Assembly (NCBI GenBank): GCA_026929865.2
Contig: CM049402.1
Location: 7,869,001 to 7,933,000 of the forward strand
Direction: 5' to 3'
Length of the DNA: 64,000 nucleotides
DNA from: Hyperoplus lanceolatus
Taxonomy: Eukaryota > Chordata > Actinopteri > Uranoscopiformes > Ammodytidae
This document shows, piece after piece, positions 35,582-48,082 of the stretch (the first letter of the stretch is position 1; each line of letters starts with the position of its first letter). A program made the position numbers and the translations under genes. The notes beneath the pieces are model-generated. The model saw nothing but the letters and a program-made list of their open reading frames with translations. It did no database searches and was not told where the DNA came from.

Positions 35582-35930
35582 TGGCAGCTTATTATTTAAT
35601 AATTGATCAATTTCTTTATTTAACAGGGACAATGCACAGCTCCTTAGCAATACTAGAGTAAGCAATAAGCTAATTTTGATCTTAAGTCCATTGGCAGGAA
35701 ACAGAGAATACAATGTCTAAAAAAGTCAACCTACTACATAACATAACATATTACCAACAATTAAATGACAAAATTAGGACGTACCTACAACAAGAATTTT
35801 AAAGATCACCTGTCTAAGTGCAAGCGTGATGGCAACATGATTGGGTAGACTTAACCCACAATTTCATCTTGAATTTAAAACCAGAAAAGCTGTTGCATTC
35901 TTGTACCTCTCTTTGGGCTGAGTTCCAATA
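35582..35930 (-). mobile_element. Probable LINE 3' end (minus strand)
   Basis: On the minus strand it reads gctgtgcattgtccctgtta followed by aataaag and an AT-rich tail (35582-35600), which is a typical non-LTR ending. Upstream no protein block is recognisable. Confidence 0.45.
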
Positions 35931-36074
35931 CGTTGTGGCTCAAACAGAGAAGACTGGTCTGCCAAACTCATTAGATCTGTTCTCTAACTTCACAGTCACC
36001 TCTGTTGGATGGCCTAGTTCTCCTCCCAATGTCATGAGCACATAGCCTGGCACCGCTCTCGCCTACTACTTCCG

Positions 36075-36362
36075 CTCAATTTTCATTTCCCCTCAGTAGT
36101 CAGTCTGGGTGTGCGGTATATTCTTAGGTTTTCTCCGGACAGATATCTGCCGGTCCAATCAGCGAACAGAAGGAATGGCTCAGAAGCCGGCGCATGACAT
36201 GGTTTTTTGGTTGGCAGATCCAGAGTGGCACTGGGCAGATCCAATAGTTTTAAACTTCAACAGACACCCGCCTTCAAGTGAGTAAACGTTTGTCAATTGA
36301 GCGATTCCAGACCTTCTGTACAAATGAAACGAAGTATGATGGTCTGGTAGAACCAGGCTAAT
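36075..36362 (-). repeat. Dispersed repeat family M, copy 1
   Basis: Nearly the reverse complement of 40659-40955: both share cctaccagacc/ggtctggtagaacc, gattccagacctt, ttgtcaattgagcg, gatccagagtggcactgggc and atcagcgaacagaag-like blocks in mirror order. No coding frame. The outer gcctggt/accaggc motif may be the terminal end of a MITE. Confidence 0.75.
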
Positions 36363-37926
<1,564 letters not shown>

Positions 37927-39235
37927 TTAACGTCTTTATTAACTGATAATTACGCAAGACAGACAAAAAACAGACTCACATGAAATTTCATGTGAGAAAG
38001 GAAGTTATTCTCAGCAGAAGGGAGTTCTGTATCTCCTAACAAAGAACTACTTGTTCCACTCACTAGCCCAAGGCAGATAGATACTGTGCAAGTACATCTA
38101 TTGATGCTTCTGGACACATCTTCAGTGATGATTCCTGGAATCATCGGGTGTTTCGGGTCTTTCAACATCATACACCCTCCTCCAGGTGACCCAGCTGAGG
38201 TTGATTAGACCCCAGCTTGTGTCCAGATGGCGAACTAGCTACTTCTGCCCCCATGACTCTCCCCTCTTGAGCCAAAGCCATCTTGAGGCTTACTCTGCCG
38301 CTTCGGTGGTGTTGCGGATGGCTCTTCTCTTCCTCAGTCCTACGATGCCCAACGTACTGAAGGCTCTGGACAGTGACCGTGCTGCAAAGCCCCTGCTTCC
38401 AACCTCTATTGGGAGACACCTTGCTCTCCATCCAGCTTGCTGACAACTGCTGACAAGTCCATTGTACTTGGTTAGCTTCCTTTCAAAGGCCTCTTCCAAG
38501 CGGTCTTCCCAAGGGACTGTGAGCTCCAACAGAAGCACTTGCTTAGTGGATTCGGACAGGAGAACAATGTCTGGCCTCAAGTTGGTGGTCACTTTGTGGT
38601 TGGGAAACTTCAGTTGCTTCTCAAGGTCAACCAACAGCTGCCAGTCCCTTGCAGAGGCCAGGACACCTGCAGATGTTGGCTGTTCCCCGGCGGTGCTTGG
38701 CTGTTCCCCGGCTCTGATGAAGACGATGGCTTGCTTGGGGAGGCGGGAGCGCTTGGCCCACTCAACACCCGCCCCGATGGCTTCAGCAATTACCTTCAGA
38801 ACCTGGTCATGTCTCCATCGGTACCGTCCCTCTCCAAGTGCCTTGGAACAGCTGCTCAGAATGTGCTCCAGGGTTCCACGCTTTGAGCACAGCGGGCATG
38901 CTGGTGTTTCTGCAATACCCCACACATGCAGGTTAGATGGGCTGGGAAGCACATCATACACTGCCTGTATGATGAACTTGATCCGCTGTGGTTCGGCTTT
39001 CCAAGTCACCCTCCTCTCGATCGCGTTGTCCCATCTTGTCCAAGCACCTTGTTGCCTCATTCCTACTGTCCTGCAAGATCTCTCCTCCTCAACTGCTGCT
39101 CTCACCTCCTCCTGGACTAGGCGACACTTTTCCTTCCCTTTCATGGTGCCAACATAGGGAGTTGCAAAGGACCCCAGCCCAGCTCTGCCTCTTGTCACCA
39201 CTCCCACCAGCTTTTTGTGATGCAAAATACAAATA
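37927..39235 (-). mobile_element. 5'-truncated LINE with restriction-like endonuclease
   Basis: The minus strand carries the C-terminal coding part (39225-38290) and a 3' UTR of about 360 bp. It ends in ttaataaagacgttaaatat, just before the (TA)n tract. The coding part has a CCHC-like motif and PD..E..K endonuclease, which places it among LINEs that use a C-terminal restriction-like endonuclease (R2/NeSL/HERO/R4-like group). The copy is cut off at about 39235. Confidence 0.85.
38290..39225 (-). pseudogene. C-terminal part of restriction-like-endonuclease LINE protein
   Basis: A 311-codon open frame. The Cys/His motif is at residues 110-126 (CPLC, H121, C126), followed by GRYRWRHDQVLKVIAEAI. 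The PD-(D/E)xK endonuclease shows RPDIVLL at 217-223, LLLELTVPWED at 231-241 and K250 in ERKLTKY. It would nick the target for reverse transcription. The frame stops at a TAA (38290) and resumes in the same frame as ASRWLWLKRGESWGQK before another stop, so one nonsense change cuts about 16 residues. It includes a small GEQPSTAGEQPTSAG duplication (173-187). The reverse transcriptase domain is lost by 5' truncation. Good frame preservation suggests a fairly recent copy. Confidence 0.85.
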
Positions 39236-39289
39236 CATCCAAGGACACAAGACGCAAGAAAGAAGACATCCGATGATAAGAGACGTCTA

Positions 39290-39450
39290 TGTAATAACTG
39301 GACATCTGTAACTGAGCTCTCTCTCGCTCTCTCTGAACTTCGATGTGATCACATCAACCTGCCTGGTCAATTTACTTAAATAAATACTGAGGCCGAGATT
39401 CCGAATTTTGAACCTTTCTCCATGGCATTTTTTCCTTCATAAATAAGGCT
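39290..39450 (+). repeat. Dispersed repeat, copy 2 (family L)
   Basis: Matches the right part of 21441-21830: tcaacctgcctggtcaattt, acttaaataaatactgaggc and ttttttccttcataaata. It abuts the truncated end of the LINE. Confidence 0.6.
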
Positions 39451-39836
39451 AAAGGACTATTCCACCATGTTAAACAACCAGTCACTGTCTCTGTGTTGTT
39501 TGGTGCCATAAAGTGGATTTATCAGAACTTTTATTGCTGCAAACAGCATGCAGTAAACAACCCTGTTGTGCCACAGCTGGAAGATTCTGAAACGCTCCAT
39601 AGATGTCGAGGGAGAACAGCAGAGTTGGCTGATAACTCTTTCGGGAGTTTGTCACTATGGGTGACCGCTATTGCATACACACAAGACTTTATTTAGTCTT
39701 TTGTTGATATGGAAATATGAATGATAGCCACAACAATGTTTCATCAAAGCACTCAGTGAAGTTTTATTTATTGTGATGGGGAGTTTTTACGTTTTTCCAT
39801 TACAGATTATGAGATGTAAACTTGTGGTGTAGTGTA

Positions 39837-39837
<1 letters not shown>
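39451..39837. other. No gene seen
   Basis: Unique-looking sequence. Confidence 0.6.
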
Positions 39838-39899
<62 letters not shown>

Positions 39900-39985
39900 G
39901 CGTGTGCGTGTGCGTGTGCGTGTGCGTGTGCGTGTGCGTGTGCATGTGCGTGTGTGTGTGTGTGCGTGTGTGTGCGTGAGGGAGA
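39838..39985. repeat. Compound microsatellite (TG)n then (TGTGCG)n
   Basis: About 28 TG units (39839-39894) pass into roughly ten hexamer units of gtgtgc type (39895-39945), then TG again with gcg variants. The strand alternates purine and pyrimidine throughout. Confidence 0.95.
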
Positions 39986-40198
39986 CAGGCTGCTTGCCAG
40001 TGAGTGAGCAGCAGCATCACAAATGCACACGGCCCATTTGGCTGCAAAGAGGAAAGGAAGACAACAGTGTTCCTGTTTTATTCGGGGAAAAGCGGGGGCC
40101 TCCAGCGGGCTGTATTGTTGCCGCAGTGTGTTTGGTTGTTGCTCGGGGACTTTGTGAGGCCTCGTGAGACACTTGCAGATAAGACAAGACACACTCAA

Positions 40199-40228
40199 AC
40201 ACACACACACACACACACACATACACAC
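40199..40228. repeat. (AC)n microsatellite
   Basis: Short AC tract with one at interruption. Confidence 0.9.
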
Positions 40229-40658
40229 CTAACGATGATGTACAGCCCTCCTCCTCAGCAGTATTGCCAGGAGCCAGGAGAGTGCAGTGACTGGGGGCTG
40301 ACACAGCGGGTGTAGGGGCCAAAGGAGGAACCTGCTATCTGCTCCCAGTGCACCAAAACTGCCACAAACAGTGATAGTGCCTTGCAGCTTTTTGGGGCTT
40401 TTTTCAACAGGCTCCCACCTTGTTTAATGGTAATGTTGTTTGTTGTTCATTGTTTGTATGTCTACAGTCTGTCCGTGAATATTGAAACCATCTTTATTTG
40501 ATCTCTTCCCTGTTTTCCATACGAGGCTGGTAATCTGGAATAAGTCAGAGAAGCACATTTGGTCCTACACAAACAACTGGTGAATTAAGGATTTGTGATT
40601 AATGATAATAATAATTACAGGAGAGACGGAAATTTGGGAATTATCCCCCAAAGGTGCT
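40229..40658. other. No gene seen
   Basis: Unique-looking sequence. Confidence 0.6.
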
Positions 40659-40955
40659 AGCCTGGTCCTACCAGACCATTCTACTTAATTTAATTTGTAC
40701 TGAAGGTCTGGAATCGCTCAATTGACAAACGTTCCCTCACTTGAAGACAGGTGTCTGTTGAAGTTTAAAACTATTGGATCTGCCCAGTGCCACTCTGGAT
40801 CTGCCAACCAATCGCATTACGTTTGGTCGGGACATATCATGTCATGCACCGGCTTCTGAGCCACTCCTTCTGATTGGACTGGCAGAAATCTGGCTGGAGA
40901 GAACCCACTAATATACCGCACACCCAGACTGACTACTGAAGGGAAATGAAAATTT
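40659..40955 (+). repeat. Dispersed repeat family M, copy 2
   Basis: Inverted relative of 36075-36362. Starts gctagcctggtcctaccaga and shares ggtctggaatcgctcaattg and gcccagtgccactctggatc with copy 1 in mirror order. Confidence 0.75.
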
Positions 40956-41020
40956 AGTGTAAGTAGAGTATGTAGGCGTGCGGTGCCAGGGTGCAGGGGT
41001 GGCAAAAAGAAAGGAATGGT

Positions 41021-41300
41021 GCTTTTCCATTGCATAGCATACCGGTTCGGCTCGGCTATACTGTACTGAATGTCTATTATTTGTCGAGCTTCCACGGTTT
41101 GGCTGTGTGAAATGACAGTTTTGAAAGAAAGTCAAACAAAAAATGGAGAGACAGAATAGGACCACTGATGATGCAGTGGTCTGCAGTTTAAAACCTGCTC
41201 AGTGGAACCCCAAAAAGAGTAGGAACAAAAAGAGGTTCCAGGTATCAGGGAAGGCGAGTGTAGTAAAGCAAGTACAACATAGTGTGGAAAAGTGCTGACG
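41021..41300. mobile_element. Probable MITE with tgcttttcca ends
   Basis: The left end ggtgcttttccattgcatag and the right region tagtgtggaaaagtgctgac are inverted relatives, and the interior starts with accggttcggctcggcta, a pattern common in fish hAT-like MITEs. Target duplications were not resolved. Confidence 0.45.
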
Positions 41301-42217
41301 ACAACAACAATCTCTGTAGTGCATGGTCAGGGCACAGCACTTCAAAGCCTCTGACATTTTGAAGGGAATTCTTTTAATCTAGTATTAATAATGTCATGTG
41401 TTGCAAGCTGGGGATGTCCTTTAGACAATACGATCAGTATCCACTGCAATTACTGCAGCCATAGGCAATATTTCCATCACTGGCTTTTTTCTTTTCTCTT
41501 TTTTTTTTTACAACAAAGGGAATGTTGTTGTTTTTCTCCATAAAATATGTGGGACGAAATGTCCAAGGCCACATCAAATATGTATTGACTGGGTTTTCAA
41601 ATTAGAGACTTAATGTTCACTTTTAGACCAAAACTATTTGAGTGCTTCATAACACAATGAGTAAAGAGTAAGGTTATATACTGATTATGGATTCAGCTCC
41701 AGTGTACTTGCTGGTGACAGCACAGTGTATGATGTTTGTTACAGAGATCAGAAGGAAACACATTGTTTGAAATCGGTTTGGTGCTGCAATGGAAGACTGC
41801 TGATGACAATTCAGCTTCAACAAAGTCATTAAAAATTTCCTATTCAAAATCTTCTTTCTTCTTGAACTTGTTTTTTAAAGCATACTATAAAATGCAAGCG
41901 AAGGGGAATCTATCCATTCTGAACTCATTCACCAGGATTGTTTGTGTTGTTGTTGCTGAATAGCAGATAAGACCAGAGCTAGAGAAGGACTTGCAGGTGA
42001 GGTTTAACGCTCTTTAAATGTCATTAAAGGTTGAAGCCATGTCGAATAGGATTAAGGGCTAATTGGTGTTTAAAAGGCAGCCCTCTCTCCGGATGTCGAG
42101 ACTCTTTTCCCCTGCTGGTAGTACTCTGTGTGTAACAGATGTGTTTTAAGCACAATTAACAGCTTTTAAAGTGGTCAAGCCTCAGTGTCAGAGCACACTC
42201 CCAAACATGCAAGTTGC
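41301..42217. other. No gene seen
   Basis: Unique-looking DNA with a T run (41500-41510). Confidence 0.6.
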
Positions 42218-42470
42218 TTAAAGGTTGTTGTCTGCGATTCTGGAGAATACTGGTTGTAAAAAAAGTTTTTTTTGTCCATATCAGTTATTGTCTCCTCATG
42301 ATCCACTAGCTGTCCGTGCTGTGTGTGCGCAATCCAGTGTTAATACAAAGCCTAGGCTCTGTAAACAGGCATGTTGCTAGCTACGGTGGGCCCCCTTAGT
42401 TTGCATACCCTTTGTTTTGGCCTACCAGTTTACAGAGCCTATAGCTGTGGATATATTCACTGTTTATGAC
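42218..42470 (-). mobile_element. TTAA-bounded MITE (family B), partial, reverse orientation
   Basis: Starts TTAAAGGTTGTTGTCTGCGA (42218), then ttctggagaatac, cagtgttaatacaaagccta, gggcccccttag and cagagccta, the mirror order of 62598-62956. The other end is not recognisable. Confidence 0.75.
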
Positions 42471-43156
42471 AAAAAGGGAACTCCGTTTTTTCTTTTTTAA
42501 ATGACAAAAAACACTTTTGCCAGCATAGAGGACTATTGTGCATCTCTTTAGACAGACTTTCCTACAAATGCCTCTGCACATCATCTACATCGTTATCCTC
42601 AGCAGAACTCCTGCTGTTCACAAAAGCATCCGTGAGTCATGCACATTCACCTTGAAAGAGAACACATCAAGTATTGGTCTATTGGCAGGGTGCCTTGTGT
42701 CATTTGTACCCACACGGTGCAGTGAATTCTCCACAGCTCATATGTTCCTCCCATAGTCCATAAAGCACAGACAGAGAGTGGACCAGAGGAGAGCAGCAGC
42801 AGTAGCAGCCAGACGACTCTCAGGCTGTGGATTCATCTCACGTCACACCGCATTCTCTGGCCCGGCTCAGCGTTGACAGCAGATGGCCTGCAGGGTAAAA
42901 TGTCAGCGGGGCCACTCATTGCCATGCATAAGAATGCAACTGTCTGCAGGCAGTAATATTGACCTCAGTGCAGTGGTTGGCAACAGCGAAAGCACAAGCA
43001 AGCCATTAAGTATCTTGAGACAAGTGTCGAAAATGACATGGCTGAATGTCAATGAATTCAAATGAAGTTCGTTCTGTTGGCCTGCTGCGTGGCTGGACCG
43101 TTATTACAAGTTCCTATAAATATATGAACCTCCTGCAGGAGGCTAAGCCTGTGTGT
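42471..43156. other. No gene seen
   Basis: Unique-looking sequence. Confidence 0.6.
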
Positions 43157-43684
43157 CCGGAAGTGTTAGGGGCTACCGGAGAGGGAAGAAAAAGGAGAGG
43201 GAAGTTTTTGAAATGTTGAGGGGTAAAGACATACAATGACCGCTGAGGTAAAGCTGGAAAGATGTTGACAGATTCTAACTTCAGTGCGTCAATAACTTGT
43301 CACTAAAACAAAAACGATGCATTTGTGCCCGACCTCATTTTTACCAAAATGCGACGTCCTCTAAGCTTGACTAACACCTGCACTGCACTGTATAAGAGTG
43401 AAGACATTGATTTATTTATTCGCGTATGTGTTGCGCAAACGCCATTGTCCTCTCACATATATTATCAGGTTGAAGCTCATTGTCTGACTTATGATGAGAA
43501 AAAATACCTTTTGTGTCCAATGTTTATACCTGAAATACGAAATCTGTCTTTGAATTTTGTAATTTTTCTCAACATTGTATTTTCACTTTATTCTCGATAT
43601 TTCAACTTAATTCTCGAAGCCAGCATGAAAAAACACATCCTCCCATCATTTTCCTGCTCTCTCCCGTGGCTCTAATACTCTCCA
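43157..43684. mobile_element. MITE family F, complete copy
   Basis: Inverted ends: ggaagtgttaggggctaccg followed by gagagggaag at the left, and ctctctcccgtggctctaat followed by actctcc at the right. Length is about 528 bp. Inner gatgttgacag and cgtcctctaagc blocks match 22755-23060, and the right half (aacattgtattttc...ttctcga) matches 34600-34760. No coding capacity. Confidence 0.75.
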
Positions 43685-44198
43685 TATGTTTGACATTTGT
43701 TTCTGGTAAGTTTTTAATTACAATGAGGCCGCTCAAATCACTCCGACAATCACAGAAGAGTGCAGAACAGCAACAAGCCAATGTTCCTCTCATTTATTCA
43801 GGCAGACCATGTCATATTTTTCCACAGAGACAAAAGTCTAGCAGGCCAGGCACTTGGCTCACAGAACGGACTGTCAGGCCATCTGTCGCGCTGTCCTCAC
43901 AAATTCCCTCTTTTGTGTGATGCTTGGGTAATCAAGTCCTCTAGTGTTTCCGTTTACTGCATGTTATTGCTACTTCCCCATATGCCTGCTGCATCCCCTC
44001 TCATTATACAGCACTACCCACAATGCAGCAGTGTATCATCTCACATACCCTTCATCATATTCAGGGGTGGACTATAGGATCACGAAGACGGCAGAAATGA
44101 GCATCGAAACCTCTTCATGCACCCTTATCACACGGGGGAACATTCATATAAAGCATTCGAGAGCGAGAAAAGTGACCCCGCTGAAATACCAGAAGTGC

Positions 44199-44199
<1 letters not shown>
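43685..44199. other. No gene seen
   Basis: Unique-looking sequence. Overlapping frames at 43666-44077 have no recognised domain. Confidence 0.55.

Positions 44200-44270
<71 letters not shown>
44200..44270. repeat. (GT)n microsatellite
   Basis: About 35 uninterrupted units. Confidence 0.98.
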
Positions 44271-44274
<4 letters not shown>

Positions 44275-44309
44275 AAGCTTTGTGACCAGCCCTGTTATAT
44301 GTGACCAAT

Positions 44310-44617
44310 TTAAAGTTCACATATCATGCTAATTTTCAGGTTCAAAATTGGGTTTTGGGTTAAGCCCAGTCTGCTCTGATTGGCCCTGGATCTAACTGCT
44401 GGTTTCAATCTAACAGTCAGTTCATTCAGGGGTATCTGGGAGGGCTGCTTATTACACGTGGAGGTAGTGCTAGGTTACGTTGGTAATTAAATCTCTCCCC
44501 TTAAGATGTCATAAGGGGAGAGAAATCTGACTGGGGTTTTTGAACACAGGTTTTCAGAAAGGTCGAGGTGGAGAAAGAGAGGACGGGTTGTTTTTTCTCA
44601 TACTTTGGGAGTTGCTA
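44310..44617. mobile_element. TTAA-bounded MITE (family A), right-truncated
   Basis: Starts TTAAAGTTCACATATCATGC and follows 28836-29324 in order (aagcccagtctgctctgatt, caggggtatctgggag, aaatctgactggggtttttg, ctcatactttgggagt). It stops where a (TG)n tract begins, so the right end was lost there. Confidence 0.8.
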
Positions 44618-44621
44618 CTCA

Positions 44622-44687
44622 GTGTGTGTGTGTGTGTCTCCGTGTGTGCGTGCGTGCGTGCGTGTGTGCATGTGTGCGTGCATGTGT
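44622..44687. repeat. (TG)n / (TGCG)n imperfect microsatellite
   Basis: TG units to 44637, then tgcg and tgca variants to 44687. Confidence 0.93.
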
Positions 44688-44903
44688 AGGTGCAAAGGGG
44701 CTCTTTCACTCTAGACTATGGAAATACATGATTTTAGCTGAGCGAGGGAGAGAGAATGGAATGACAGTGTGCTGTTATAGCCGCAGAGAGGAATAAGGCT
44801 GCAGAATTAGGAGATTAAAGAAACTGCAGGATTAGGCCTCAGGTTTTAATGATGGAAATAAAAAAAGCTGTGAACACACAGAGCCCGACACGTTCTCTAT
44901 GGC

Positions 44904-45015
44904 CCTCCTCTCCTCTCCTCTCCTCTCCTCTCCTCTCCTCTCCTCTCCTCTCCTCTCCTCTCCTCTCCTCTCCTCTCCTCTCCTCTCCTCTCCTCTCCTC
45001 TCCTCTCCTCTCCTC
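44904..45015. repeat. (CTCCT)n pentanucleotide satellite
   Basis: About 22 units, then a few ctgct variants. One strand is all pyrimidine. The GERRGEE and LSSPLLSS frames that cross it are artefacts of the repeat. Confidence 0.97.
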
Positions 45016-45305
45016 TGCTCTGCTCTGCCTCTGTCTCCTGAGCATGTGTCTCCTGCTGATTGTGTGGACGGCCTCCAGGGATTTCTCTCTCTCCCTCCAT
45101 TACATAGAATACATTTGTTTAAAGAACATCTATGTGCGAGGACATGTTTCCTAAAGCAAGCCCGGCACCACCCATAATATGTGGAATTCATTTTGCACTC
45201 GCAACATACGCACACATTTTGGGGCCACGAGCGCACACACTAATGACTAAAATTCACAGGCATAACTCAAACGCTGCGACTAACAGGATTAAGTATTCTT
45301 TATTA

Positions 45306-46706
45306 CAGTTTTTCACAATTGCTTAAACACATTTCCTGATAGACTACCTCACTTTTTCAAAACCCTAAACACAAATTTCAAAACTCAAACACAAAATCCT
45401 TCACTTCTCTTGCAAAAGCACACTTTACGCTCAAAACAATGTTAACTCTTCACTAAATGGTGTTTTCTTTTCAAATGACAAACACATACATCATATGACT
45501 ATACATTTCTAGCACTCATTGAATACTGGTGTGCAGAATGGAAAACACTATAGTATAAATGCAAACCACTATATGAAAGCTTTATCAGTAGAATTATGCC
45601 TTTGCATGTTCATACACTTTCACCTACAGTAACAACAAATACTTTACGGTTTTTGCCAAATGCTAACAACACACATGTTGCAGAATAGTTTATTTTGCCA
45701 TTTCAAACAAACACAATGAATAGGTAGGACTGCAGTTCAAGCAATTCAGTGTGTCATCATAAACTAAGAAACAATTACAGTAGAATAAAAAAACAGTGTT
45801 GTAAGGGATTGGGTGGTTGGATTATGAATCCTTTTATGGATACCGCCTCCTGTTTGCATCTGGCCACATCGCCTCAGCAACATCACGCTCAATGTCTTCC
45901 TTTGAGAAGCAACAGGGAAATGATCACCTGATATCCAGACTAAATCTCCTAATTATGGAGCAACTCAGGTTGGGCTGCACTCTCTGTCCAGGCTCCCTCA
46001 TTGATAGGCCATGATCTATAACATGGTCCACCATAGTGTCCCTGGTGTATGTGTCTCCGTCTGTTGCCTTCTTTGTCCTCGTCCTCCTGTCGCTCTCTCT
46101 CCTCCTCTTCCCCTGACTCTTACTGTCTCAAAAAGGAGCTGAGCTCACCTGGGGTCTATTTGTAGTGCTAAGGTTTAGACTGATTGGTTTTCAATTAGTT
46201 TAATTTTTTTTCAAGAAGTGTGTTGGAGAATTTCAAACAGTGCAAAGCATATATCGTGTTTGTAGGGTTGGTGCTTTGGTTTAGAGCATGGTTACAAAAG
46301 TTAGAGGTTGTGATGCTGTGGTCATAGCAGTCACTTTTAGTGTTTACAGTATTCGGCAAAAACTGTATTTGTGCCAACATGTGCAGTCTACTGTAAATCA
46401 CAGCAAACAGGAGCTCATCTCTGACCCTTCTATAGCTAACTGCACAAAAGCCTTTTGAGTTTAGAAATTTGATTTGCAGTGTGTTCTGTGTGAATACCAA
46501 GAGAGAGAATTCAGGAAGTGTGTGCAAGATATAGAGAATTGTGTGTTGTGAAAAATGTGTGTTTTTTCGAATGAGAATATGAGTCTAAGGCAGGAAATGT
46601 GTTTGGAGTTCAGCAGAATTGGTTAAGCAGTTGGTAAATTAGTTACAGATTGTGCACATTGTGTCTGATGTTCCAAAAAATGTGTTTAAACAATTGTGAA
46701 AAACTG
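45306..46706 (-). mobile_element. Tc1/mariner-type element with internally deleted transposase
   Basis: Ends are CAGTTTTTCACAATTG followed by cttaaacaca at the left, and the inverted tgtgtttaaacaattgtg and aaaaactg at the right (26 of 27 bases agree). TA flanks both ends (45304-45305 and 46707-46708). It is 1401 bp long. The minus strand encodes only the two ends of a transposase. A separate right-end fragment of the same family lies at 47928-48082. Confidence 0.88.
45834..46118 (-). pseudogene. Joined N- and C-terminal pieces of a Tc1/mariner-like transposase
   Basis: The minus-strand frame reads KRRRESDRRTRTKK, then TMVDHVIDHGLSMREPGQRV and QPNLS (the start of the N-terminal helix-turn-helix). 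It passes after about 15 codons and one TGA stop into FSKEDIERDVAEAMWPDANR and RRYP with a final stop. The last block matches the extreme C-terminus of this fish transposase group (FPRCLARENI.CDVDEVLWPD). The catalytic core of some 250 residues is missing with the frame kept apart from the TGA. It cannot act as a transposase. Confidence 0.8.
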
Positions 46707-46795
46707 TAAGCTATTAACTATCTACAAAAACATTGTATTCCTTTTATTGTATAATAATTTACATTTTTATAATATGATGTTGATATCAAACACAC

Positions 46796-46950
46796 AAACT
46801 AAAAAAAAATTGGGGGGGCCCCCTGGCAGTCGGGACCCTAAGCAACCGCTCATTTCGCTTATGCCTCGGGCTGGCTCTGCTGACCAGTGACCACTATAAG
46901 CGGGTGGGTAACTTGGAGGCAGGCTGTCCTGCCCACCCAATAATATGATT
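46796..46950. repeat. Probable fragment of a dispersed fish repeat
   Basis: A poly-A run with a ggggggccccctggcagtcg segment and gcttatgcctcgggctggct. On the minus strand this gives gagcggttgcttagggtccc, a pattern I associate with fish DNA-transposon relics. Ends and class are not resolved. Confidence 0.35.
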
Positions 46951-47927
46951 AGAAGCAATGCATGGTAATGGTATATTCTTTAGTATTAATTAATTGTCTG
47001 AATTTTATTTGACATTTTCTTGGACAGCAAATGAACAGGTCTGTCCGATAGTGGGTCTGGACTTCCACCCTGGTGTGCGGGAGAGTAAGCAGGAGAAAGC
47101 CGACATTGAATTGAACTGGTGGCAAAAATAAACGCAGCAATGTTTCTATGGGGATATTTAGCTGTACAGATATAAGTGCTGGCAAAGCTAGGACAGTTTA
47201 AGACTCCACATCAATGTGGCAACACAACCTATCTATCAGCTCAGAAAGTGCAGAGAAAAGTCTGATAAATACATGATAGTGATGGCCCCTGCAAGTTTCA
47301 GTAAGTTTAAAGAAGTGCCACACTGTTACTGTCTTTGAAATGCATTTTAGACATTTTAAGGGGAAAACACATTGTATTTATTATTTCAACTATCGAGTTA
47401 TTTGTAGAACAGCATGCTAGTGTAGGCCAACAAGATTGATTTTCTGAATTTTAAATGCTGCTTTATTTTTAGGTTTTAAATTGGGATAGACATGTTCCAA
47501 AATGACCAATAACCTTTGTATTTAAAAATAAATCAAGCAAGTAGGCTAATAATAACCATTAATGAATTATAGGCTATCACATCACAGCAGGCCTATTGTC
47601 CACAATAATCACAGCCCCCCATCCATAAAGGAACTTTAAAAAGTTGAATTTGCACTTGTTGTGCATACACAAGTGTATGGTCTATTATTTGTATTTAGTG
47701 TGTCTGCATAGCATTGCACCAAAACAGTAGAAGTTTTCTTTAAGTTTTTTTTAAGTTTTCTTTGTGTTTTGTACTGTCCGTAAAATTTTGCCTGCACATA
47801 GCAAACAAAATTGCACAACTGTAAGGTCAGTGTCTGTTGTATTTTTGTATTCAAATAAACATTGCTATAGTGCGCATTGGCAACTTTGAGGAAAATACCC
47901 ACAACATTTTCACTGCGGCGCGCTGCT
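46951..47927. other. No gene seen
   Basis: Unique-looking AT-rich DNA. Confidence 0.6.
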
Positions 47928-48082
47928 GAAAAATGTGTGTTTTGGAATGAAAATATTAGTCTAAGGCAGGACATGTGTTTGGAGTTCAGCAGAATTGGTT
48001 AAGCAGTTGGTAAATTAGTTTCAGATTGTGCACATTGTGTCTGATGTTCCAAAAAATGTGTTTAAACAATTGTGAAAAACTG
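47928..48082. mobile_element. Solo right-end fragment of the 45306-46706 family
   Basis: Closely matches 46550-46706: tctaaggcagga, gtgtttggagttcagcagaa, attgtgcacattgtgtctga and the terminal tttaaacaattgtgaaaaac, then tg and TA. No left end is present nearby. Confidence 0.85.

Noticed and set aside
38462-39157. 231-codon plus-strand frame
   Set aside because: It is antisense to the clearly recognised LINE endonuclease frame on the minus strand.
44832-45236. GERRGEE-rich frame of 134 codons
   Set aside because: It is the CTCCT satellite read on the minus strand; the flanks carry no gene signal.
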